This document shows positions 1-5,822 of a DNA stretch of 20,299 nt, one piece after another (the stretch's first letter is position 1; each line of letters starts with the position of its first letter). A model generated the notes under the pieces. It was not told where the DNA came from, ran no database searches, and saw nothing but the letters and a program-made list of their open reading frames with translations. Origin of the DNA: Equadaptatus sp045642965. Its GTDB lineage: Bacteria > Synergistota > Synergistia > Synergistales > Synergistaceae. The stretch lies in contig JAZUJX010000046.1 in the NCBI GenBank assembly GCA_045642965.1, forward strand, positions 1 through 20,299. Direction: 5' to 3'. Made by a program: the position numbers and the translations under genes.

Positions 1-139
1 GTATGCCGGGGTGCAAAACCGAGACACGAGGCCGATGCTTCCGGGAAGAGGCAGGTTCGCAAGAGACCTGCAGACTCCGGACGAAAACGAACGGACGGCG
101 CTGGCAGCATCTGCGCCCAGCCCAGTAGGAAGTAAGACG
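1..139. other. GC-rich structured segment, identity unknown
   Basis: This stretch is clearly more GC-rich than the following bases, and all six frames are open over almost all of it, so reading frame alone cannot identify a gene. Two good hairpins are visible on the plus strand. One is a two-part stem at 40-81: TCCGG pairs with CCGGA, an asymmetric internal loop follows, then GCAGGT pairs with ACCTGC. The other is GGCGC/GCGCC at 97-117. This suggests the end of a structured RNA, but I could not match it to tmRNA, RNase P RNA, SRP RNA, 6S RNA or a riboswitch core. It could also be the C-terminal tail of a gene entering from the left, since plus-strand frames 1 and 2 end at stops at 136 and 185. 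Left open. Confidence 0.3.
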
Positions 140-148
140 GAATTTTAT

Positions 149-245
149 GAACGCAGAACGCAGAACGAAGAACGTTGGAACTATTGAAACGCGCAATTAT
201 GCTTTTCTAAATTGTTCTTCGTTCGTCGTTCTAAGTTCGTCGTTT
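149..245. repeat. Degenerate 7-nt repeats in inverted orientation
   Basis: Four consecutive heptamers run from 149 to 176: GAACGCA twice, GAACGAA, GAACGTT. From 211 to 245 the same family appears on the other strand in five consecutive heptamers, which as reverse complement read GAACAAT, GAACGAA, GAACGAC, GAACTTA, AAACGAC. The two halves face each other, and GAACGAAGAAC (163-173) pairs perfectly with 214-224, so an RNA or single strand would form a hairpin. An open reading frame of 85 codons starting at 147 crosses this and the terminator, and is not considered a gene. Confidence 0.65.
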
Positions 246-296
246 GTTTTAACGTACTCGCCCCGAAAGGGCTGTGTTTGTTGTACCAAAAATTCT

Positions 297-331
297 GCTG
301 TCGGCTGTCTTTTGGCGGCTAACAGCAAAAG
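297..331 (+). repeat. Possible degenerate 7-nt repeat
   Basis: The stretch can be cut into five 7-mers, four of which begin with GC: GCTGTCG, GCTGTCT, TTTGGCG, GCTAACA, GCAAAAG. The units resemble those of the array at 19549-19674 (for example GCTGTAA). The match is loose and could be chance. Confidence 0.25.
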
Positions 332-343
332 TATTCAAAAAAA

Positions 344-380
344 CAAAAACGGGGGACTGATTTCAGTCCCCCGTTTTTTG
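344..380. terminator. Bidirectional intrinsic terminator
   Basis: The stem GGGGGACTG/CAGTCCCCC (351-359 with 364-372) has a four-base loop. It is extended by a C-G pair and flanked by an A-rich tract on the left and a T-rich tract on the right, so it can stop transcription in both directions. It probably closes whatever unit enters from the left edge. It may also serve as a backup stop for the minus-strand genes to the right. Confidence 0.85.
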
Positions 381-655
381 TTTTTTACTATAAATATATC
401 ATAAGCAGTACAACAGAAAACAAAGGCAGGATAAAATACAGAAACAGCGGCGTACGCCGCTGTCCTGCTTAAGGGGGATGTGTAATGCTCAGTCTTCTCT
501 GTCAGCAAATATAATTATATAGAAGAATTTTTTCACGACATCAGTAGTTTTACTGATTCCACGCCTGAACCGTACATCTGTAAAATGTATAATGCGAAAT
601 TCTCAAAAGGTTTTCTCATTGCATTTTAAACCTTAAACTCTGCACTTATGAGCTG
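381..655. other. Intergenic region without recognised gene
   Basis: No protein gene is supported here. It contains the palindrome at 444-463 and, on the plus strand, a Shine-Dalgarno-like AAGGGGG (471-477) before a 9-codon ATG frame at 485-514 with nothing downstream in that direction. A weak inverted repeat AAGGTTT/AAACCTT lies just past the stop of the minus-strand NlpC/P60 gene. Confidence 0.5.
426..468 (-). terminator. 20-bp perfect palindrome, probable terminator
   Basis: ACAGCGGCGTACGCCGCTGT (444-463) is a perfect palindrome. GCAGG (426-430) can additionally pair with CCTGC (464-468). Read on the minus strand, the stem is followed by a T-rich but interrupted tract (TTTCTGTATTTTAT), so it may end the transcript of the NlpC/P60 gene about 190 nt downstream of its stop. 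The interrupted T-run makes the call moderate; a protein-binding palindrome is the alternative. Confidence 0.45.
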
Positions 656-1987
656 TTACTGAACAACTACGCTTCTTCTTATGCAGCTGATTATCTTTTG
701 ACCGTTTGAGCGGCGGAGATCCATATCGGACACTACCGCGCAGTTTATTACAATTTCCTTTAATGTTCCGCCGTGTCCGAAGGTCGAATAGGTTTCGTGG
801 AATATGTACGGTTTGCCGTCGACTGTTCCGAGATAGAGCATTACGTGTCCGTTCATCTGAAGTATGGCACCCGCGGGAAACGTCTCGAACAGACGGCATT
901 TCTGCTCATCGCTCATTTGCTCGGTATCAGTCAAAAGCCCGGGGATACGTGCCTGAGCGCCTGAATTTCGCGGAAGCGCAAAGCCGAAGAGCGAATATAC
1001 GTCGTGTATCATTGCACTGCAGTCCCATTGCCCGAAGCTGCCTCCCCAGCCGTATGGTTCACCCAGGAATTTAAATACATGTTTCAGCAGGTTTCTCTGT
1101 GTGTAGGGAACAAAACCTTCGTGTACGTCCGCTGAGCACGGGATTAAAAGTTTCTTTTCACAGAAGTTGCCGTTTGCGTCCCTTCCCGGAAGCAGCACAC
1201 AGTAGCTTGACAAACTGCCTACGCCGTTTAGTTCTGTCTCCTGATCTTCTGCGAGAGGAAAGCGTGTGCCGAGCTGGAACTCATAGCGTTCGCCTGTCAA
1301 TCCGCTGCGAGGATATATCTTTGATCCCGTTACTATTATGAACGGCATATTGAGATATTTCTGCATGCTTTTTTTGTCAATGAAAGTCAAATCTTCCGTA
1401 CGCATCCAACCGTCAGAATTTGGCGAAACTACATAGCACCATTTGCCTGAACGCGAGGTGTGGAGCACCGCAAGAGGCTCCCATATCTTTATAAAGCTCT
1501 CAATATAGCGGTCAAACAGCTTGTCGTTCGGTGATTTGTGCGACGATTTTGCCGTGGGAACTATTTTTATCATGCTGTTTCTCGCCGCAAATGCGCAGCG
1601 CACAGGCATTTCATCATGCACGGCGTCAAGGTTGCATTCTTCAGCAATACCATTGAGAAATGCCTTTGTCACAGGTTTGCCGTTGACGTAATTATCCGGC
1701 ATCAGTTTTTTTTCAACACCTATTATACTCAGCACTTTTTCTTCCGGCAGCGTTTCAGGATATTCCATCAGGTTTTTGCAGTAGGTGTCCGGTGTTGCCA
1801 GTATTTTTGCGTTGAATTCCTGTATTTCTTCCGGCGTCATAATCACAGCATCAGGATTCTGCACACGCGAAATCCAGTATTCTGCCGTTTTCATTTTTGT
1901 TTCCACGCCGAGTATGTCTGCAGAGAATGCGGGCAGAGCCGCTGCGAGCATAAGCAGTGCACATATAATTGTACACAATTTTTTCAT
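656..1987 (-). CDS. Secreted NlpC/P60 peptidase with SH3 domains
   Basis: A 443-residue secreted cell-wall hydrolase expected to cut peptidoglycan stem peptides in the periplasm. Residues 1-23 form a signal peptide (MKK, hydrophobic core, AFSA before Asp24). A helical N-terminal segment (about 34-65, with YW, VIM and EEIQEFN) resembles the domain that precedes SH3 domains in this NlpC subfamily. Two SH3-like regions follow (about 130-290). The C-terminal papain-like domain has the catalytic Cys323 in GQWDCSAM, His381 in NGHVMLYLG and a likely third polar residue, His397 in FHETYS. All catalytic positions are present, so it should be active. It lies one base after the recD2 stop, with AGAGG as ribosome site inside the end of recD2, so translation is likely coupled. 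Its physiological substrate cannot be read from sequence. Confidence 0.88.
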   Translation of the reverse strand: MKKLCTIICALLMLAAALPAFSADILGVETKMKTAEYWISRVQNPDAVIMTPEEIQEFNAKILATPDTYCKNLMEYPETLPEEKVLSIIGVEKKLMPDNYVNGKPVTKAFLNGIAEECNLDAVHDEMPVRCAFAARNSMIKIVPTAKSSHKSPNDKLFDRYIESFIKIWEPLAVLHTSRSGKWCYVVSPNSDGWMRTEDLTFIDKKSMQKYLNMPFIIVTGSKIYPRSGLTGERYEFQLGTRFPLAEDQETELNGVGSLSSYCVLLPGRDANGNFCEKKLLIPCSADVHEGFVPYTQRNLLKHVFKFLGEPYGWGGSFGQWDCSAMIHDVYSLFGFALPRNSGAQARIPGLLTDTEQMSDEQKCRLFETFPAGAILQMNGHVMLYLGTVDGKPYIFHETYSTFGHGGTLKEIVINCAVVSDMDLRRSNGQKIISCIRRSVVVQ

Positions 1988-1988
1988 T

Positions 1989-4187
1989 TTAAGCGCCTCT
2001 TTTCAGTCTTTCAGCAAGTCTTGTCCAGCGTTTGCCGGTATTGTCGTTATTCACCGCAATTGAGATTGCCTTCCAGCTGCCGACTATTATTACAAGCTGT
2101 TTGCCTCGCGTAACTGCCGTGTAGAGCAGATTGCGCTGAAGCATTACGTAGTGCTGTGTAAGGAATGGAATTATAACCGCGGGATATTCTGAGCCCTGCG
2201 ATTTGTGGATAGATACCGCGTAGGCATGGACGAGTTCGTCAAGCTCGCCGAATTCGTAGGCTACGAGCCCGTTGTCCATTTTCACGACGACCTGTTCTCT
2301 TTCGCCGTCTATATTGTACACAATCCCTATATCGCCGTTGTACACGTCTTTGTCATAGTTGTTTCTGAGCTGCATTACCTTGTCTCCCTCGCGGAAGGTG
2401 CGCCCCATTTTCTGCACGGAGGCGCCGCCCGTTTTATTGAGCAGTTTCTGCAGTTCTTCGTTGAGTTTTATGGTCCCCGCGCTTCCCCTGTGCATCGGGG
2501 TAAGTACCTGAATGTCCGTCAGAGGGTTGAATTTAAAACGCTGCGGTATTTTTTCCGTTACAAGCGTCCGTATGGTTTCAAGCGCTTTGTCGGGGTCGTC
2601 CTGCTGAATAATGTAAAAGTCTTTCAGTCCTGACGCGTAGTTGTCGTCAACAAGCGGCATTTCACCGTTGTTTATGCGGTGTGCGTTGACTATTATCCTG
2701 CTTTCCTGTGACTGGCGGAAGATTTCGCCGAGTACCGAAACGTGGCATACACCCGATTCTATGACGTCGGCAAGCACGTTTCCGGCACCTACGGACGGCA
2801 GCTGGTTAACGTCCCCTACAAGTATAAGTGACGCTTTCAGAGGAAGCGCCTGAAGCAGATGGTAGAAAAGTATCTGGTCTATCATTGAGGCTTCGTCTAC
2901 TATCAGCAGGTCACATTCCAGCGGATTGTTTTCGTCGCGCAGGAAATCTCCGTTTTCGCTGCCTGCGGCAACGTATTCAAGCAGTCTGTGTATCGTTTTC
3001 GCTTCGTGTCCGGTTGCTTCGCTCATACGCTTCGCGGCGCGTCCCGTTGGGGCGGCAAGCATTACCGTGTAGCCGTTTGCCTCACGCAGTTTCAAAATGG
3101 CGCGTATAAGTGTGGTTTTACCTGTTCCAGGGCCCCCGGTAATAACCATTACCTGCGAATTTACGGCGGCGCGGACAGTTTCGCGCTGGGCGTCAGCAAA
3201 TTTTATTCCGAGTTCGTTTTCAGCCCATGCAACCGCCGAGTCAACGTCAACGTACTGCCTGTTGTACGGGTTTGAAACAAGCTCAAGCAGTTTTTTTGCC
3301 GAGTGTTCTTCCGCGTACTGAAACGCAGGCAGATATACCGCCATGTCGTCTTCGCCTTTGTCGTTTTTGTACCATTCAACGACGATTTCCGCGGCAAGCC
3401 TCGCCTGCTCTATACCGGCTTCCGCAAGCTCAGCAGATACGCCGAGCAGCTCCGCGGCGGCTTTTGTGAGTTCGTCAACCGGAACGTAGACGCTGCCTTC
3501 GCCGACAAAGCTGTTCAGCACGTGCAGAATGCCTGCGCGGACGCGCACGGGCGAATCTGACGCAAAGCCGAGGCTTGTCGCGATCTTGTCTGCCGTAAGA
3601 AAGCCTATCCCAAATATGTCTATCGCAAGCCTGTACGGGTTTTCCCTAAGCACCTGAAGCGTCATTGCGCCGTACTGTTTCCACGCCCTTATCGCGTAAC
3701 CGGTTGAAACGCCGTAGGATTGCAGGAAAACTATAACCTCGCGTATTTCTTTCTGCTCGCACCAGGACGCCTTTATCATTTCTATTGTTTTGGGGCCGAT
3801 TCCGCTGACTTCCAGCAGCCGGTAGCTTTCCTCGTCCAGAACTCGCAGCGTGTATTCGCCGAATTTCTGCACAATTTTAGCAGCGGCTACAGGGCCTATG
3901 CCTTTTATAAGCCCCGAGGATAGAAATTTTTCTATGCCGCCGACCGTTGAAGGCGTTACCGTTTCGCAGCTTTCAGCCTTAAACTGCTCGCCGAAGCGCT
4001 GATGCACAATCCAACTGCCTGTCAGCCTCAGCACTTCTCCGACTGCAGGCTTGGGGAAAATGCCAACGGCGGTGACCGGCTCCGTATAGCCGTTCACCTG
4101 AAGCTTCAGTACACCGTAGCCGTTTTCCTCATTGTAAAACGTTACACGGTCGATCTGTCCCGTAATTTCCTTTGCAGTATGCTCCAT
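1989..4187 (-). CDS. recD2: RecD2-type ATP-dependent DNA helicase
   Basis: A 732-residue SF1B 5'-3' helicase of the RecD2 type that works without RecBC in repair and replication-fork processing. An OB-like N-terminal segment is followed by helix-hairpin-helix repeats (GIGPVAAAKI, SGIGPKTIEMI). The motor core starts with Walker A GGPGTGKTT near residue 345, then DEAS in motif II, GDVNQLPSVG in motif III, and HKSQGSEYP and YTAVTRGK in motifs V and VI near the C terminus. An upstream ATG at 4241 would add 18 residues but would lie inside the pepA terminator. The ATG at 4187 is preceded by AGGAGA at good spacing, so I use it. Long N-terminal region and lack of RecB/RecC neighbours fit RecD2, not RecD1. 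Confidence 0.95.
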   Translation of the reverse strand: MEHTAKEITGQIDRVTFYNEENGYGVLKLQVNGYTEPVTAVGIFPKPAVGEVLRLTGSWIVHQRFGEQFKAESCETVTPSTVGGIEKFLSSGLIKGIGPVAAAKIVQKFGEYTLRVLDEESYRLLEVSGIGPKTIEMIKASWCEQKEIREVIVFLQSYGVSTGYAIRAWKQYGAMTLQVLRENPYRLAIDIFGIGFLTADKIATSLGFASDSPVRVRAGILHVLNSFVGEGSVYVPVDELTKAAAELLGVSAELAEAGIEQARLAAEIVVEWYKNDKGEDDMAVYLPAFQYAEEHSAKKLLELVSNPYNRQYVDVDSAVAWAENELGIKFADAQRETVRAAVNSQVMVITGGPGTGKTTLIRAILKLREANGYTVMLAAPTGRAAKRMSEATGHEAKTIHRLLEYVAAGSENGDFLRDENNPLECDLLIVDEASMIDQILFYHLLQALPLKASLILVGDVNQLPSVGAGNVLADVIESGVCHVSVLGEIFRQSQESRIIVNAHRINNGEMPLVDDNYASGLKDFYIIQQDDPDKALETIRTLVTEKIPQRFKFNPLTDIQVLTPMHRGSAGTIKLNEELQKLLNKTGGASVQKMGRTFREGDKVMQLRNNYDKDVYNGDIGIVYNIDGEREQVVVKMDNGLVAYEFGELDELVHAYAVSIHKSQGSEYPAVIIPFLTQHYVMLQRNLLYTAVTRGKQLVIIVGSWKAISIAVNNDNTGKRWTRLAERLKRGA

Positions 4188-4209
4188 TAAGTCTCCTGTG
4201 CAGTCAGAA

Positions 4210-4239
4210 AAGCAAAAGGCCGGCAGTTTAACCGCCGGC
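4210..4239 (-). terminator. Intrinsic terminator after pepA
   Basis: On the minus strand a nine-pair stem (GCCGGCGGT with ACTGCCGGC, loop TAA; 4219-4239) is followed by CTTTTGCTTTTC. It begins 11 bases past the pepA stop and ends just ahead of the recD2 ribosome binding site. The T-run is interrupted, so readthrough into recD2 is plausible. Confidence 0.75.
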
Positions 4240-4250
4240 ACTGTTTTGTG

Positions 4251-5702
4251 TTATTTTGCGCAGAGAACGTTAATCAGCGTTCTTGTGCCGAATGCGGTCA
4301 TTCCTTTGCAGTAATATCCCCAAGGCTTGGAGATAAAATCCGCGCCGGCTATGTCAATATGCACCCACGGCGTTTCGTCCGCAACAAATTCCTCAAGGAA
4401 CATAGCCGCTGTTATTGCCCCTCCGTAGCGTTCTCCGCAGTTCAAAACATCTGCAAAAGGTCCCTTGATTGATTCGCGGAGATTTTTGTCTGTCATAGGA
4501 AGTCTCCAAAGCCCTTCTCCCGCACGTTTTCCGGCTGCAAGAACACAGTCTGCCGCTTCGTCGTTGTTTGAGAATACGCCTGCCGTGGAATTCCCGAGGG
4601 CAACCGCGCAGGCACCCGTAAGGGTGGCTATGTCAATAATTAAATCAGGCTTCAGCTCACTTGCGAAGCAGAGAGCGTCCGCAAGCGTGAGGCGCCCTTC
4701 TGCGTCCGTATTGACGACCTCTATCGTCTTGCCATTGCGCGCCGTGAGTATGTCGTCCGGACGGAATGCGCTGCCTGACGGCATATTTTCGGCGGCAGCT
4801 ATAACAACCGACACCTTGACCGGAAGCTTAAGCAAAGCGGCGGCGCGGATTGCTCCAAGCACCGTGCAGGCTCCCGTTTTGTCACCCTTCATCGTAAGCA
4901 TGAAATTCTCAGGCTTAATGTCAAGTCCGCCGCTGTCAAAGGTCAGCCCCTTGCCGACAAGCACGATATGTTTCTTCGCGTTCTCCGGCGCGTATTCAAG
5001 CTTTATGAAACGCGGAGGATTTGCGGAGCCGCTGCCTACGGCAAGGAAGGCCCCCAGGCGTTCCTCTGCCGCTTTCTTTTCGTCCCATATTTCGCACGAG
5101 AGTCCAAGCTCTGAGGCAAGCATCTGCGCTTTTTCGGCAAGCACCGCAGGCGAAACCTTGTTCGCGGGCTCGTTTGCGATACTGCGCGCAAAATTCTGCG
5201 ATTCGGCGATAATCTGCCCTTCGCGCGCCGCCGCTTCGTCGGCATTTACAAAAGTTACCTCGGGAACCGTGAAATAGTCGCCTTCCTTGTTCGTGAGATA
5301 TTTGTCAAAGCGGTAGCCGGCAAGAACAGCGCCCTCAGCCGCTGCGCGGCAGTATTCGGTTTCCTTTCCGTCGGGAAGCCAAAGCGCAACGCTTTTGCAG
5401 CCGTAATCCGCCGCCTTGCGAACGGCGTTGTAAGCAGCTGTGCGTACGTGATCAAGCCTGTTGGGACAAGTTTTTTTACCCGCGCCCGAAGCTATGATGA
5501 ATTTCACAGATTTGCAGTTTGCCGCAACCTTGCAGACGCTTCCGGCTTTTCCGCTGAAATTCATGTCGGCAAGAGCCTTGCGGACTTCCTGCGCTTTTGA
5601 CTCGCACAGCATTCCAAGCGCTGCTTCACCGTCGTAAGTAACAAACGCGGCAGCTTCGTAATTGCAAAGCTCAAAGCCGCTGTCAGCAAATTTGATTTCC
5701 AT
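4251..5702 (-). CDS. pepA: Cytosolic leucyl aminopeptidase (M17)
   Basis: A 483-residue metallo-aminopeptidase of family M17, usually a cytosolic hexamer with two divalent metals, releasing N-terminal residues from peptides. The variable N-terminal macro-like domain covers about residues 1-160. The catalytic domain contains GKGLTFDSGGLDIKP (about 250-265), MKGDKTGA, and the family signature NTDAEGRL near residue 335. These supply the Lys, Asp and Glu ligands and the Arg expected of an active enzyme. Length is typical. The ATG at 5702 has AGAGGTG eight bases upstream, and a TATAAT box lies about 40 bases upstream. It looks monocistronic, with a terminator right after the stop. In a peptide-fermenting organism it would feed amino acids to enzymes such as IorAB. 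Confidence 0.96.
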   Translation of the reverse strand: MEIKFADSGFELCNYEAAAFVTYDGEAALGMLCESKAQEVRKALADMNFSGKAGSVCKVAANCKSVKFIIASGAGKKTCPNRLDHVRTAAYNAVRKAADYGCKSVALWLPDGKETEYCRAAAEGAVLAGYRFDKYLTNKEGDYFTVPEVTFVNADEAAAREGQIIAESQNFARSIANEPANKVSPAVLAEKAQMLASELGLSCEIWDEKKAAEERLGAFLAVGSGSANPPRFIKLEYAPENAKKHIVLVGKGLTFDSGGLDIKPENFMLTMKGDKTGACTVLGAIRAAALLKLPVKVSVVIAAAENMPSGSAFRPDDILTARNGKTIEVVNTDAEGRLTLADALCFASELKPDLIIDIATLTGACAVALGNSTAGVFSNNDEAADCVLAAGKRAGEGLWRLPMTDKNLRESIKGPFADVLNCGERYGGAITAAMFLEEFVADETPWVHIDIAGADFISKPWGYYCKGMTAFGTRTLINVLCAK

Positions 5703-5741
5703 GAGACAACACCTCTTTGTATAAATTCTGCAACCGCCTTA

Positions 5742-5747
5742 ATTATA
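5742..5747 (-). promoter_or_regulatory. pepA promoter -10 box
   Basis: A perfect TATAAT on the minus strand lies about 40 bases before the pepA start, in an AT-rich stretch. The -35 position (around 5765-5770, TGCGGA) is a poor match, so the promoter may rely on the A/T-rich spacer and upstream tracts. Confidence 0.6.
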
Positions 5748-5776
5748 CTCTAAAAAACTAAAAATCCGCATAAATA

Positions 5777-5802
5777 AAAGCTCCGGAAAAATCCGGAGCT
5801 TT
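5777..5802 (-). terminator. Intrinsic terminator of the adhesin gene
   Basis: A perfect 11-pair stem (AAAGCTCCGGA with TCCGGAGCTTT) with a four-base loop. On the minus strand it continues into TTATTTATG. It lies 20 bases past the adhesin stop and just upstream of the pepA promoter, separating the two units. Confidence 0.85.
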
Positions 5803-5822
5803 GTTATGTCTAGTGCTGCTTT

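Noticed and set aside
51..71. GAGACCTGC resembling the B12 box of a cobalamin riboswitch
   Set aside because: The preceding core elements are missing, the segment instead closes as a simple GCAGGT/ACCTGC hairpin, and no gene follows on that strand.
98..109. ALAA-encoding codons resembling the end of a tmRNA tag
   Set aside because: No stop codon follows, and the tmRNA 3' end (T-arm and CCA) is absent downstream.
147..404. Plus-strand open frame of 85 codons
   Set aside because: It crosses the 7-nt repeats and the strong terminator at 344-380, has no ribosome site, and its translation is low-complexity.
485..514. Nine-codon ATG frame with a Shine-Dalgarno-like AAGGGGG
   Set aside because: No gene follows on the plus strand that a leader peptide could regulate, and the frame is too short to judge alone.
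1538..2113. 191-codon plus-strand frame across nlpC and recD2
   Set aside because: Antisense to two well-supported genes, with no recognisable motif or ribosome site.
4465..5277. 270-codon frame antisense to pepA
   Set aside because: A shadow of pepA codon bias (Ser/Ala-rich, no domains); pepA is fully supported on the other strand.
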